Source: Sphingobacterium nematocida
GTDB lineage: Bacteria; Bacteroidota; Bacteroidia; Sphingobacteriales; Sphingobacteriaceae
Length of the DNA: 64,000 bases
Assembly: GCF_900168125.1 (NCBI RefSeq)
Contig: NZ_FUZF01000011.1
Span: forward strand, 62,001-126,000
Reading direction: 5' to 3'
Below, piece by piece: positions 42,714-51,971 of this stretch. The translations under genes were made by a program, and so were the position numbers. Numbering within the stretch: the stretch's first letter is position 1; every line of letters starts with the position of its first letter. The notes under the pieces are model-generated. The model was given only the letters and a program-made list of their open reading frames with translations, made no database searches and had not been told where the DNA came from.

Positions 42714-43775
42714 TTAGGATGATGCTTTATAATATAGTTTCAATTTATCGGAGGCCACCGATATCTCCTCCGCAACAGACAGCTCCATCGTTGGAGCCTT
42801 AATTCCAGCTCCCCACACACTATCCCCCACAAAAACACGAGCCTCGTCCCAAAGTCCAGCTTCAATAAACAAATTCAATGTTTTGCCCCCCCCTTCAATA
42901 ATAAGAGACTGCACATCCATAAGGTAGAGCTGGTACAAAATATTGTGAGGCAGGTACAGGTCATAATTTTCTAATGCTATATATTTCAGATGTCCATCCC
43001 ATTCGGTTTTTACTTCATTAAAGATGATCAAATCTGTACTATCATCTAGGAGCAAATGAGTGGTTTTAGGCACGGATAGGTTTCGATCTATCAACACCCG
43101 CTTTGGAGACTTACCAGACCAAAGCCTGTTATTTAGCATAGGGTTATCTATCAATGCAGTAGCCGCGCCCACCATAATAGCATCTTCCTCAGAGCGCCAT
43201 TTGTGCGTCAATTGCTTACTTGCCTTATTACTAATCCATGCCTGTTTCTCTCCCGTAGGAGCAAAATAACCATCTTTTGTTTCAGCCCACTTCAAGATAA
43301 CATATGGACGATGCTGGGCAATACGTGTAAAAAAACGTCGATTCACAAAGCGACATTCCTCCTCCAATACGCCGACCTCTACATCAATACCAGCATCCTT
43401 CAACTTCGTTATCCCTAAACCATTAACTTTCGCAAAAGGATCCTGACAACCCACCACAACTCTACGTACAGCATATCTTATCAGCATATCTGCACACGGC
43501 GGTGTTTTACCATAATGGGCACAGGGCTCCAGTGAAACATACACCGTGCTTTGTTTCAATAACCTATAAGCCTGTTCTTCGCCATAATTGATCTTTACTG
43601 CCTCAACAGCATTCACCTCTGCGTGTGGCCCTCCGTAAGGCGACGTATAGCCTTCTCCCACTATCTTTCCTTCATATACAATCACCGCTCCCACCATGGG
43701 GTTAGGACTTGTAGTACCTGCCCCCAATTGTGCCAATGCAATACAGCGGCTCATGAACCTTTGATCTTCAGTCAT
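42714..43775 (-). CDS. ribD: Bifunctional riboflavin deaminase/reductase RibD
   Basis: 353 residues. The deaminase domain (about 1-145) has the zinc motif GGPHAEVNAVEAV and PCAHYGKTPPCADMLI. The reductase domain (about 150-353) begins RPYVILKWAETKDGYFA and carries SLIIEGGGKTLNLFIEAGLWDE. RibD performs the second and third steps of riboflavin synthesis (deamination of the pyrimidine, then reduction of the ribosyl side chain). Divergent from prmC with a 69-bp gap. Confidence 0.93.
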   Translation of the reverse strand: MTEDQRFMSRCIALAQLGAGTTSPNPMVGAVIVYEGKIVGEGYTSPYGGPHAEVNAVEAVKINYGEEQAYRLLKQSTVYVSLEPCAHYGKTPPCADMLIRYAVRRVVVGCQDPFAKVNGLGITKLKDAGIDVEVGVLEEECRFVNRRFFTRIAQHRPYVILKWAETKDGYFAPTGEKQAWISNKASKQLTHKWRSEEDAIMVGAATALIDNPMLNNRLWSGKSPKRVLIDRNLSVPKTTHLLLDDSTDLIIFNEVKTEWDGHLKYIALENYDLYLPHNILYQLYLMDVQSLIIEGGGKTLNLFIEAGLWDEARVFVGDSVWGAGIKAPTMELSVAEEISVASDKLKLYYKASS

Positions 43776-43844
43776 ACCACAAACTTAACATTTTATCTAA
43801 AAAGAGCGGACAAGCTAAACTTAAAAAATCAGTAAATTTGCCGT

Positions 43845-44711
43845 ATGAACAATACATGGCAAGAGATAGCCGAACTATTCCAGATCGAGCTGAACGAACT
43901 CTACCCTTCCGCTGAAATCAAAGAACTGTTTTCCCTAACTGTAGAGCACCTCAGTGGTAGGAGAAGCAATCAACTCCATTTTCTTAAAAATGAACAACCT
44001 CCCCCCCAAGCATCAGCTGAAATTGATAATATTTTAGCTCAACTCAAAACGGGAAAGCCCATTCAGCATATATTAGGTTATGCCCATTTCTATGGCCATA
44101 TATTTGAGGTTTCCGAACACACCTTAATCCCCAGGCCCGAGACCGAAGAACTTGTACACCTTATCCGACAAGATCATAAAAACACAAAAAACAAATCCTG
44201 TATAGATATCGGTACCGGGACAGGTTGTATACCTATCTCCCTGGCCAAATGCATGCCGCAGCATCAGTATTGGGCGATAGACATATCCAAAGAGGCACTA
44301 GAAGTAGCCAAACGCAATGCTCAAAAAAATGACGTGGACATTCAGTTTATACAGATGGATATTTTAGAATGGGATTTAGTATTCGCATCAGATCTTAAGT
44401 TTGACATTATAGTCAGCAATCCCCCTTACATAACTACGATTGAAAAAGCAGATATGCACCAGAATGTACTCGCTTTCGAACCGCATAGCGCTTTATTCGT
44501 CGAAGACAGTGCACCATTACTATTTTATGATTACATCGGCGATTTTGCCAAAGAACATCTCGCTTCCACAGGCTACCTCTATTTTGAAATTAATCAATAC
44601 CTCGCCGATGAGACGGCAGAACTACTTTCAAAAAAAGGGTTTAACAACGTTCAATTATTCAACGATATCAACGGTGCCAAGCGCATGATCAGAGCTAATG
44701 CCCCTTCATAA
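43845..44711 (+). CDS. prmC: Peptide chain release factor N5-glutamine methyltransferase PrmC
   Basis: 288 residues. An N-terminal helical domain with PIQHILGYAHFYGHIFEVSE and LIPRPETEELV is followed by the SAM-binding motif CIDIGTGTGCIPISLA and the signature IIVSNPPYITTIE. PrmC methylates the GGQ glutamine of RF1/RF2. A TAAATTTG box (43833-43840) ends 5 bp before the ATG, so the transcript may be leaderless. A tRNA-Lys gene follows. Confidence 0.93.
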   Translation: MNNTWQEIAELFQIELNELYPSAEIKELFSLTVEHLSGRRSNQLHFLKNEQPPPQASAEIDNILAQLKTGKPIQHILGYAHFYGHIFEVSEHTLIPRPETEELVHLIRQDHKNTKNKSCIDIGTGTGCIPISLAKCMPQHQYWAIDISKEALEVAKRNAQKNDVDIQFIQMDILEWDLVFASDLKFDIIVSNPPYITTIEKADMHQNVLAFEPHSALFVEDSAPLLFYDYIGDFAKEHLASTGYLYFEINQYLADETAELLSKKGFNNVQLFNDINGAKRMIRANAPS

Positions 44712-44795
44712 ACCGTAAAAGCACATTTAAATACACTTTTTTTTTACTGATAAACAACAGGTTAAAACCAAAGAGACAAAATAAGGCATCAAAGA

Positions 44796-44827
44796 TTTGG
44801 CATGTATTGTAGTTTTTTCTACCTTTG
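44796..44827 (+). promoter_or_regulatory. Promoter of tRNA-Lys (TTTG-N20-TACCTTTG)
   Basis: TTTG at 44796-44799 and TACCTTTG at 44820-44827 closely match the Bacteroidota consensus, 43 bp before the tRNA 5' end. Confidence 0.7.
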
Positions 44828-44869
44828 CATCACTTCAAACAACGAAGGATAATTCAAATAAAGAATTAG

Positions 44870-44942
44870 GATTCCGTAGCTCAGCTGGTAGAGCAATACA
44901 CTTTTAATGTATGGGTCCTGGGTTCGAATCCCAGCGGGATCA
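44870..44942 (+). tRNA. tRNA-Lys (UUU)
   Basis: All arms pair: acceptor GATTCCG/CGGGATC (one G-U), D-arm GCTC-AGCTGGTA-GAGC, anticodon arm ATACA-CTTTTAA-TGTAT with anticodon UUU, variable GGGTC, T-arm CTGGG-TTCGAAT-CCCAG, discriminator A. Length is 73 nt without an encoded CCA. A promoter lies upstream and a terminator directly downstream. Confidence 0.97.
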
Positions 44943-44950
44943 CAAAAAAA

Positions 44951-44977
44951 GCAACTTCAAAAGAGTTGCTTTTTTTT
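44951..44977 (+). terminator. Terminator of tRNA-Lys
   Basis: GCAACT (44951-44956) pairs with AGTTGC (44964-44969) around a 7-nt loop, followed by eight T. Confidence 0.8.
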
Positions 44978-45188
44978 GTGCCCTTTAGGGTCGAACAGAA
45001 GCGCTGGGATGGGTTCGAACATAGCGTAGCTCGTTGCAGCCCTATGTGCGGGCATTGTGCGACGCAACATATCCGTCGTCGTCGCTGGACGGTTCTGGAT
45101 ACCAGAGCGATCATTACAAGAGATTGGAACTTGGTGCGTGAGCGTGCTCGAATGACTACGGAATTCGGGTTTTTTTTAAAGAAGATAT

Positions 45189-45488
45189 TTGGATAACCAT
45201 CCCGTAAGTGCCCAATTGGTAGGATTGTTCTTCCAAATGGACGGCAAGCAACTTCAAGATTAATACAAGAATTATCTCAGTGACCTCCATGATTGGGACC
45301 AAAAGCCACATGCAGAGAGCTGGGCATTGTTTCCTGAAAATATCTCCGAATACCTGAGCATCGATGAGACCAGCTTCAGCAACGGTGAACTTTATACCAT
45401 TGTTAGCAGTAAATCGGCGAGAGGGCGTAAAGGGACTTATCTACTCCTTACTGTGAGTGGACCTTTATATACAACGAACTATAAATAA
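45189..45488 (+). pseudogene. Remnant of an ISAon1-type (ISL3-like) transposase
   Basis: Translated by eye, the frame from 45189 reads QLVGLFFQMDGKQLQD, an in-frame stop, then YKNYLSDLHDWDQKPHAESW, ALFPENISEYLSIDETSFSN and GELYTIVSSKSARGRKG before unrelated sequence and a stop at 45486-45488. The SIDET..SNGELYTIV block is the DDE-type core of ISAon1-family transposases. N- and C-terminal parts are missing and the frame is interrupted, so it is inactive. It lies about 250 bp past tRNA-Lys; 44978-45188 and 45489-45640 hold no other recognisable gene. Confidence 0.75.
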
Positions 45489-45640
45489 CTATACATTATC
45501 AAGTAATAATAATTGCGTATTTTAGTATTTCCTGATATACTAAGCTTGAGATGAAGAAAACCTTAAATTTCATAATTGTCATTTTTCAATTTGGACGGCG
45601 AAGCATTCCAGGACTATACTAATTTTTAGACATCTTCCTT

Positions 45641-46516
45641 ATGATACGAAAACATTCAGGGAACTTTGATTTGCTCAGATATTTAAGGTCTCGAAAAAAT
45701 GACGGCAATATGGCGCCTTATTATCTGGCATCAAAAACGTGCCTGGAAGGCTTGCAAATCACCCATCCCTTTAAAAACTACTTTTATACTATCGGTCTCT
45801 ACTATGGTGAAGGCGCTCGCATCAGGATAGGCAATACCGATTATGATTTAACACGTGGAAGCCTGTTAACGATTGGTCCCGGAATGACCTGCCAATGGCT
45901 CAATACAAGTTTCCCCTCAAATGACACGCTGTTTTTTTATGATGATATTTTTTTAAATAATTTCGGCAGGTCATTTTTCTATTCCCTCGAATTTTTTTGC
46001 CCCGATGAAAAGAGTGTAATGCAACTCACCGACAGACAATTTGAGGAATTGCAACAGCTTTTCAGCACGCTTCGGGCAATCGCTGATAAACCCGAAGCAG
46101 TATCGGGAATATTATATTCAATCCTGATTATTGCACAGAAATATTTCTGGAACCTACACCGGGGCAATAAAAAGGAACTCAACGGTAAGGAACTTACCGT
46201 TGTAAAGTTTAGAGAATTAGTTTCAAAGAATTTCTCTGAATATAAAGATGTAGCTTTTTATGCGGAAAAGTTGCATATATCACCAAAATACCTGAGCGAA
46301 ATATTAGTTGAATACTCCGGGCTTTCAGCAAAAAAATGGATTGAGTTTCATATTATGCAGGAGGCAAAGTACCTGTTGAGCTTTTGGAATATGTCTGTTA
46401 AAGAGGTATCGTTTCAGCTTGGTTACACAGATACTTCTCATTTTTCACGGGCATTCAAAAGTTACGACGGCCAGCTCCCCACCGAGTTCAAAAATACAGT
46501 TGAAAATCCTACGTAA
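45641..46516 (+). CDS. AraC family transcriptional regulator
   Basis: 291 residues. An N-terminal ligand-sensing part (about 30-120, with RIRIGNTDYDLTRGSLLTIGPG) precedes a C-terminal double HTH (about 185-285; VAFYAEKLHISPKYLSEIL and VKEVSFQLGYTDTSHFSRAF). This is the usual architecture of Bacteroidota AraC regulators that control nearby redox or efflux genes. It is the first intact gene after the IS remnant and reads toward the redox operon that begins at 46864. Confidence 0.88.
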   Translation: MIRKHSGNFDLLRYLRSRKNDGNMAPYYLASKTCLEGLQITHPFKNYFYTIGLYYGEGARIRIGNTDYDLTRGSLLTIGPGMTCQWLNTSFPSNDTLFFYDDIFLNNFGRSFFYSLEFFCPDEKSVMQLTDRQFEELQQLFSTLRAIADKPEAVSGILYSILIIAQKYFWNLHRGNKKELNGKELTVVKFRELVSKNFSEYKDVAFYAEKLHISPKYLSEILVEYSGLSAKKWIEFHIMQEAKYLLSFWNMSVKEVSFQLGYTDTSHFSRAFKSYDGQLPTEFKNTVENPT

Positions 46517-46863
46517 TCGTTGATTCTAAATCAAAAACAGAAAAAACTACATTTTTTACCGTCATTCTTACAGTATTGAGGGCCAGGCTTCTCCATATCT
46601 TCGTAGGGTACTACAAAAACGTACAATGAAGTTTAGATACGATGGTTTTATCGGGATGGTAAATGCTATCGCTAACGCCTGTTTCGCAGCATAGCAGTCT
46701 TCCTTTCGTTACAAAAAGACAGGACAAATCACCTGCGAAAGAAAAATATCCTAAACTTCTTGTCACGTTTTCAGCACCTCATGTGTCAATAGATTAAACG
46801 CTGGTTGGCTGTAGTCATTTTTCAGGCGCAGCTTAGCACAAACAATGAAATCTAAAGGGAACG
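46517..46863. other. Gene-free gap before the redox operon
   Basis: 347 bp without a supported ORF, RNA gene or terminator. It separates the AraC regulator from the operon it probably controls and so should contain its operator. No clear repeat pair was found. Some of it may be decayed sequence of a former insertion. Confidence 0.4.
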
Positions 46864-47505
46864 ATGATAGAAACAACGAAAATAAAACACTTGTTGGCCT
46901 GCCTGTTTTTCTGCATGTGGTGCTTGCATATCTGGGCGCAGATACCTGTAGAAATCAATGTAGGCCATTCGGGTTACTATTATCAGCATATGTTTTCCGG
47001 CAAAATCATTGCGGAAAAGCCGTTTGGATTTTTTAATACGTCTTCTATTTTGCTTCCTTACGACAAAAAGCGGGGGATTGAAGTGATGAGCCAATCGTAT
47101 CTTACTTACGAAATAAATAAACGCTGGGCAACCGGTTTGGGCTCTATTTATGCACCAGGAAATCGGTTTGTACCTTCGGCTTTTGTTTGGTATTTCAACA
47201 AAAAAAATGATATATCGTATCTCATTTTTACGAGAATGGATGTTTGGTCTAAACCCAGTTTTGAGTTGTTTGGTTTTGTGGAATATCAAGGCAGCAAAAT
47301 TCAGGATTTCAATCTTTATGCGCGTTTGCAGCTTCAATATATTACTTCAATGCATTGGAACGGGCATTTAAAGAGCGTGCAATATGCAAGATTAGGAGTG
47401 GACAATAAAGGTGTACAATATGGTTTGGGTGTAAACTTTGACCAATACGGGCCAAATACTAAACAGTACAGCAACTTTGGACTTTTTGTGCGAAGAGTAT
47501 TCTAA
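46864..47505 (+). CDS. Secreted/outer-membrane beta-rich protein heading the redox operon
   Basis: 213 residues with a signal peptide (LLACLFFCMWCLHIWAQ). The mature part has repeated aromatic, amphipathic strands (VEINVGHSGYYYQHMF; SQSYLTYEINKRWATGLGSI; VQYGLGVNFDQYG) and ends in GLFVRRVF. That is consistent with a small outer-membrane barrel. The family was not recognised. It is followed after 25 bp by a reductase gene and is probably the first gene of the operon. Confidence 0.6.
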   Translation: MIETTKIKHLLACLFFCMWCLHIWAQIPVEINVGHSGYYYQHMFSGKIIAEKPFGFFNTSSILLPYDKKRGIEVMSQSYLTYEINKRWATGLGSIYAPGNRFVPSAFVWYFNKKNDISYLIFTRMDVWSKPSFELFGFVEYQGSKIQDFNLYARLQLQYITSMHWNGHLKSVQYARLGVDNKGVQYGLGVNFDQYGPNTKQYSNFGLFVRRVF

Positions 47506-47530
47506 CAGAACTTTTAAAATACAATTAAAG

Positions 47531-48433
47531 ATGAATATCAATAACATAAAAACAGAAACACCTCGCAACAAAAGGGGGAGCGTAACGGTACTTGGATTGG
47601 GTAATATGGGAGCCTCTATAGCCCATACATTTATCAATCAAGGTTATGATACTGTTGTATGGAATCGCAATACTGAAAAATGTAAACCATTGATTCAAGC
47701 AGGTGCTGCAACTGCGGAAACCCTTGGTGGAGCAGTTTCTGCCAGCAAGACGATTGTGATTTGCTTGTTAAACAATACTGCGGTAGATGAATTGCTTAGA
47801 CAGCTAACTGGTTCGGTTGCCGGAAAAGTATTCATCAATTTAACGAGCGGCACGCCTGCTCAGGCTCGTGATTTTGCGGAGTGGGCAGATACACATAACG
47901 CTTCCTATATAGACGGAAAAATCTTGGCTGATCCTGTAGACATAGGAACCAGCAAATCTCAGTTATTATTCAGTGGTAAGCCAACTGTTTTTGATGCACA
48001 GTATTCGCTGTTGGAAAAACTAGGTGCGATTACTTACTACGGAGAAGACGCAGGAGCCGCGGCTGTTGATTTTTTAGCTCAGGTAACTATTGGCTATGAA
48101 TTTTTAATCGGCTTTTTGCATACCCTTCAATTGGTGCATAAAGAAGGTGTGGATTTGGCCGCTTTTGCACATCGGGTTGCTGGGACGCTACAGGGCTATG
48201 GCCCACTGCTGTCGCTAATGGTCAGTGAAATTCAGTTGGGTACTTTCAAGCCCGACTTGGGTCCACTTCAGGTTCAGGCCGCTATGTTTGATGACTTAAT
48301 TGGCCACCGTGAATCGCAAAATATTGAAACGGTTCGGATGCGGGAAATCAAAAGCCTGATGGACCGCCGGATAGATGATGGGCATGGTGATCAGGGGTTT
48401 TCAAGTCTATTCGAACTATTGGGAAAACAATAG
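47531..48433 (+). CDS. NAD(P)-binding reductase of the 6PGDH / imine-reductase type
   Basis: 300 residues from the ATG at 47531, chosen because the Rossmann motif VTVLGLGNMGASIA follows soon after; the longer frame upstream overlaps the preceding gene. WNRNTEKC fits an NADPH-preferring loop. Further motifs are ICLLNNTAVDELL and FINLTSGTPAQARDF. The helical C-terminal half (AAVDFLAQVTIGYEFLIGF) matches the imine reductase-like branch rather than hydroxyisobutyrate dehydrogenase. Substrate unknown. Part of the ECF41-linked redox operon. Confidence 0.82.
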   Translation: MNINNIKTETPRNKRGSVTVLGLGNMGASIAHTFINQGYDTVVWNRNTEKCKPLIQAGAATAETLGGAVSASKTIVICLLNNTAVDELLRQLTGSVAGKVFINLTSGTPAQARDFAEWADTHNASYIDGKILADPVDIGTSKSQLLFSGKPTVFDAQYSLLEKLGAITYYGEDAGAAAVDFLAQVTIGYEFLIGFLHTLQLVHKEGVDLAAFAHRVAGTLQGYGPLLSLMVSEIQLGTFKPDLGPLQVQAAMFDDLIGHRESQNIETVRMREIKSLMDRRIDDGHGDQGFSSLFELLGKQ

Positions 48434-48475
48434 CAATTACCTGCATTACACGCAATAATTCATAAAAAAGAAATC

Positions 48476-48928
48476 ATGAAACAGAAATTTTTTAGTACAC
48501 ACAATGATTATACAGGTCTGATCATTCGCCTGACAATAGGCATCGTTATGTTTCCACACGGAACACGGGCTATGTTGGGCTGGTTTGGTGGCTATGGGTT
48601 TACCCAAACTTTGGAGGGTTTGCAACAGATGGGACAGCCGTGGCTGGTGGGGCTATTGGTTATTTTAATAGAGTTCTTTGCACCCATTTTTATAATAATG
48701 GGGTTTGCCTCCCGTTTTTGGGCGATCCCAATGGGAGGTCTTTTTACAGGGATTATTTTATTGGGAGGACATCTTGAGCATGGATTTTTCATGAACTGGT
48801 TTGGCGATAAGGAAGGTGAAGGATTCGAATATCATTTACTGATGCTCGGCTTATGTCTGGCACTATTCATTCAGGGAAGTGGAAAATATTCAATGGACGA
48901 TTTGATATCAAAAAAACTCAGAGCTTAA
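48476..48928 (+). CDS. DoxX family membrane protein
   Basis: 150 residues with four hydrophobic helices. The N-terminus LIIRLTIGIVMFPHGTRAML and the GLLVILIEFFAPIFIIMGFASRFW stretch are typical of DoxX/DoxD. DoxX proteins are integral membrane parts of thiosulfate- or thiol-redox systems and often accompany stress regulons. Followed 12 bp later by a LysE gene in the same operon. Confidence 0.86.
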   Translation: MKQKFFSTHNDYTGLIIRLTIGIVMFPHGTRAMLGWFGGYGFTQTLEGLQQMGQPWLVGLLVILIEFFAPIFIIMGFASRFWAIPMGGLFTGIILLGGHLEHGFFMNWFGDKEGEGFEYHLLMLGLCLALFIQGSGKYSMDDLISKKLRA

Positions 48929-48940
48929 ATTTAAATAACG

Positions 48941-49576
48941 ATGATTCCTATTCATGAATTTTTGTGGTTTGCTTTAGCAGCCCTCCTGATGGTTATCAGT
49001 CCGGGACCAAATATGATTTATCTTATTTCCCGAAGTATCACGCAAGGCAAAACAGCCGGGCTTGTTTCTCTGTTAGGTGTTATAAATGGTTTTCTATTTC
49101 ATATCGCCCTGGCAGGATTTGGGTTGACGGCTATATTATTGGCTGTTCCCTTTGCATACGGGATACTGAAAATTTCGGGCGCTATTTACTTGTTGTACCT
49201 AGCATATCAGGCCATTAAACCCAATGACAAGACATTTTTCGAAGTGAATGGACATGTTCCCAAATATAGGCCTCGAAAACTGTTCCTGATGGGCTTTTTT
49301 ACCAATGCGTTGAATCCCAAAATGGCTGTATTTTACCTGTCGTTTTTCCCTCAATTTATCAAGCCCGAATATGGTTCCATATTTGGTCAGAGCATGGCAT
49401 TGGGTATTACACAGATTATCATTAGCTTCACTATTAATTTTGTTATTGTAATGACCGCCGCAAAAATGGCTTCTTTCCTTACAAAAAATCCACTTTGGGT
49501 AAAAGTACAAAAGTGGTTCATGGCCAGTATATTGACTATTTTGGCAATAAAGATGGTGCTTTTAAAAGCTAAATAA
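48941..49576 (+). CDS. LysE family translocator
   Basis: 211 residues with five to six membrane helices. MVISPGPNMIYLISRSITQG at about 18-37 is the LysE signature, with GFFTNALNPKMAVFYLSFFPQF near 115-136. Members export amino acids or related small molecules. The cargo here is unknown. In this setting it may remove a toxic product handled by the neighbouring oxidoreductases. Encoded 12 bp after doxX and 21 bp before the CMD-like gene. Confidence 0.87.
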   Translation: MIPIHEFLWFALAALLMVISPGPNMIYLISRSITQGKTAGLVSLLGVINGFLFHIALAGFGLTAILLAVPFAYGILKISGAIYLLYLAYQAIKPNDKTFFEVNGHVPKYRPRKLFLMGFFTNALNPKMAVFYLSFFPQFIKPEYGSIFGQSMALGITQIIISFTINFVIVMTAAKMASFLTKNPLWVKVQKWFMASILTILAIKMVLLKAK

Positions 49577-49597
49577 TCATACACAAGACCAATAAAT

Positions 49598-50035
49598 ATG
49601 GAAAACAGAATAGACATACAGCAGCTGGAGCCGGATGCATTTAAAGCAATGTTCGCTCTGGAAAATTACCTGCAACATTCGGGGCTTTCTAAAAGGCATT
49701 TCTATCTGATTAAAATTCGTGCTTCGCAAATCAACGGTTACGCTTTTTGTATCAACATGCACACTACGGATGCATTAAAGCAGGGTGAAACCGCACAGCG
49801 AATTTTCCTGCTCAACGCCTGGAAAGAAACCGGATTATTTACCGAGGAAGAGAAAACAATTTTAGCCATAACCGAGGAAGTAACCCTAATCAGCCAAAAC
49901 GGGTTAAGCGATGAAACGTACAGACAGGCCGAACAACTTTTTGATGGAAACCAAATTGCACAGATCATCATGGCAGTTGTTACCATAAATGCATGGAATA
50001 GGATTGTGATCAGCACCAAGAAAACGATAGAATAA
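49598..50035 (+). CDS. Carboxymuconolactone decarboxylase family protein lacking the first redox cysteine
   Basis: 145 residues of the CMD/AhpD-like helical fold. The usual active-site motif C-x-x-C-x-x-x-H appears here as Y48-A-F-C51-I-N-M-H55 (NGYAFCINMH), so the first Cys is replaced by Tyr. Thiol-peroxidase activity in the AhpD manner would then be impaired, although decarboxylase-like or other roles remain possible. CMD proteins are a hallmark of genes controlled by ECF41 sigma factors, and one is encoded 2.3 kb downstream. Confidence 0.85.
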   Translation: MENRIDIQQLEPDAFKAMFALENYLQHSGLSKRHFYLIKIRASQINGYAFCINMHTTDALKQGETAQRIFLLNAWKETGLFTEEEKTILAITEEVTLISQNGLSDETYRQAEQLFDGNQIAQIIMAVVTINAWNRIVISTKKTIE

Positions 50036-50066
50036 ACAGAAAACGAACTAAAAATGATACTCAATT

Positions 50067-50663
50067 ATGCAAACAATTTCCAAATCGCTAAAAAGATTAT
50101 TATCCGCCCTTATACTCTCCAATATCATTTTTATGGCGAGTATCGTCTACTTATACTTAGACAACAAGCAAAACATTAATGCGGAAAGAATAAATATTAA
50201 TGATGCCTCGGGAAAAAATCGAATCGTTATTGCAAACACAGACAATATTCCCGAGCCCATTGTTGCTGGAAAAACCTATAAACGAGCTTATGCACCGGCA
50301 GGTCTTATATTTTATGACAAGAACGGCGACGAAAGAGGAGGTCTTGCCATAACCGATAACAAGGAGACCAACCTGAACGCGCTCGCATTTGACTATCAGA
50401 ATGCCGATGCCATCGGTATACTGGCGCAGGACAATAAACACGACAATTATTTCAGGGCTGGGCTGGTGATCAATGACAAAGACCTGTCGGGGAAACCCGG
50501 ACATAATATCAACCGTATCAACCTGATAACGGAAAACGGGAATGCGGCTTTGGTAATGAAGGACCACAATGAAATACCGCGGATTATTCTAAAGGTTGAT
50601 AGTGTAGGCAACCCGTCTATCGAAATGTTCGACAAAGACGGTAAACTGAACTGGAAACGATAA
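50067..50663 (+). CDS. Membrane-anchored hypothetical protein with repeated beta motifs
   Basis: 198 residues with one N-terminal transmembrane helix (about 10-30, LLSALILSNIIFMASIVYLY) and an extracytoplasmic part built of repeating D-K/N-G strands such as LIFYDKNGDERGGLAITDN and IEMFDKDGKLNWK. The repeats could form a beta-helix or solenoid. The family was not recognised by name. It lies within the redox operon between the CMD-like and monooxygenase genes. Confidence 0.65.
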   Translation: MQTISKSLKRLLSALILSNIIFMASIVYLYLDNKQNINAERININDASGKNRIVIANTDNIPEPIVAGKTYKRAYAPAGLIFYDKNGDERGGLAITDNKETNLNALAFDYQNADAIGILAQDNKHDNYFRAGLVINDKDLSGKPGHNINRINLITENGNAALVMKDHNEIPRIILKVDSVGNPSIEMFDKDGKLNWKR

Positions 50664-50674
50664 ATACAAGTCTT

Positions 50675-51106
50675 ATGAAACAGACATTAAAAACCATCAT
50701 CATACCCATTCTTATGGCGGTGAATACTTTTGGTCAACATCAAAATCGATTAAAAATGGAACAGAATAACAGAGAAGAACGTACTGCTACGGAACAGGTT
50801 GCCGTCATCGATAAAATCAGCATTCCCCAAAAAGCTATCGCGGCGTATTCCGAAAACTCGCTTTTCATCAGGAATACACTACGGCAACAGCCCGGCTTTG
50901 TAAAATATGAAATCTTTCAACAGACAGGCGATAGTGGAGACCTTCGGGTTATTACGGTTGCCACCTGGGCAGACAGACAGCGGATGGACGATGCCAGAGT
51001 GGTTATACGGGAGGCAATGCAAAAAGCAGGGATTAAAATGCCCGCGTTTTTAGAGCAACATGGCATTACGATGGAAAGGGGTATTTATCAGACGGTCGAG
51101 GAGTAA
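50675..51106 (+). CDS. Antibiotic biosynthesis monooxygenase (ABM) domain protein
   Basis: 143 residues. An N-terminal hydrophobic stretch (TIIIPILMAVNTFGQ) suggests export. The ABM-like dimeric ferredoxin fold follows (about 45-135): VIDKISIPQKAIAAYSENSL, RQQPGFVKYEIFQQ and VATWADRQRMDDA, the typical PGFxxYE and TxWxxxxxxxxA pattern. Such domains act as cofactor-free oxygenases or as heme/quinone handling proteins. A 171-bp gap follows it. Confidence 0.8.
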   Translation: MKQTLKTIIIPILMAVNTFGQHQNRLKMEQNNREERTATEQVAVIDKISIPQKAIAAYSENSLFIRNTLRQQPGFVKYEIFQQTGDSGDLRVITVATWADRQRMDDARVVIREAMQKAGIKMPAFLEQHGITMERGIYQTVEE

Positions 51107-51277
51107 GCAAGCGTACCCAATAATTACCTTGAAGAAAGCATAAAACAGTGATGTCTTAAAGTCTTTGAAAAAAAACTTGACCGGATTCAGCAAGAAACGG
51201 ATTTTAATAGATGTATGATATCGTTAATTTTAAAAGAATCAGCAAAGTTGAGTAGAAATCATAAAAGGTACTCTAAT

Positions 51278-51946
51278 ATGCATATTAAAAGTTATCCCTC
51301 CATTTTATACTTCGGCACAGCGGTAGTACTTATCAGTACTAAAAATCCCGATGGCACAGATAATCTTGCGCCTATGTCTTCGATTTTCTGGCTAGGTTGG
51401 AGGTGCATCATTGGGCTTGGGGCTTCCTCCCAAACTGCCCAAAACCTTTTGGTAACCAAAGAGGCCGTCCTAAACATGCCATCGGTAAACGAAGCAAAGG
51501 CCGTGAACCTATTGGCCAGAACCACGGCGGCTAATCCTGTTCCTCAGTCTAAAATATTAAAGGGCTATCGTTTCGAAAAAAATAAATTTGAAATAGCCGG
51601 ATTGACAGGAACCCCCGCCGAAACCATCAATGCCTCCCGGATTAACGAGTGCCCTGTACAAATGGAAGCTGTTGTCATGGACATTCACAAATTAGCTGAA
51701 GACGAACCTCTACAGCAGGGGAAGATTATCACATTTGAACTAAAGATAAACACGGTATTTTTGGATAAATCAATTACTATGGATAATCATCCAAATCGGG
51801 TTGATCCCGATAAGTGGAAACCTCTTATTATGAGTTTTCAGGAGTTTTATACACTTGGCGATAAATTACATGAATCGACGCTCGCAGAAATTCCTGAAAA
51901 TTTATACAGTACATATGATAGGAAATCAGCACAAGAGAAAGTTTAG
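51278..51946 (+). CDS. Flavin reductase family (FMN-binding split barrel) protein
   Basis: 222 residues from the ATG at 51278, preceded by AGGTA; the longer frame is unlikely. FGTAVVLISTKNPDGTDNLAPMSSIFWLGW is the split-barrel FMN-binding start, seen in NAD(P)H:flavin oxidoreductases and related DIM6/NTAB proteins. TAQNLLVTKEAVLNMPS follows, as expected. It would supply reduced flavin or reduce quinone-like substrates together with the other oxidoreductases of the operon. Confidence 0.84.
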   Translation: MHIKSYPSILYFGTAVVLISTKNPDGTDNLAPMSSIFWLGWRCIIGLGASSQTAQNLLVTKEAVLNMPSVNEAKAVNLLARTTAANPVPQSKILKGYRFEKNKFEIAGLTGTPAETINASRINECPVQMEAVVMDIHKLAEDEPLQQGKIITFELKINTVFLDKSITMDNHPNRVDPDKWKPLIMSFQEFYTLGDKLHESTLAEIPENLYSTYDRKSAQEKV

Positions 51947-51971
51947 CGAAAACCAAAATAATGACTAAGAA

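Noticed and set aside
44881..45114. 77-residue minus-strand ORF overlapping tRNA-Lys
   Set aside because: Contains LGFEPRTHTLK, the usual antisense translation of a tRNA T-arm; not a gene.
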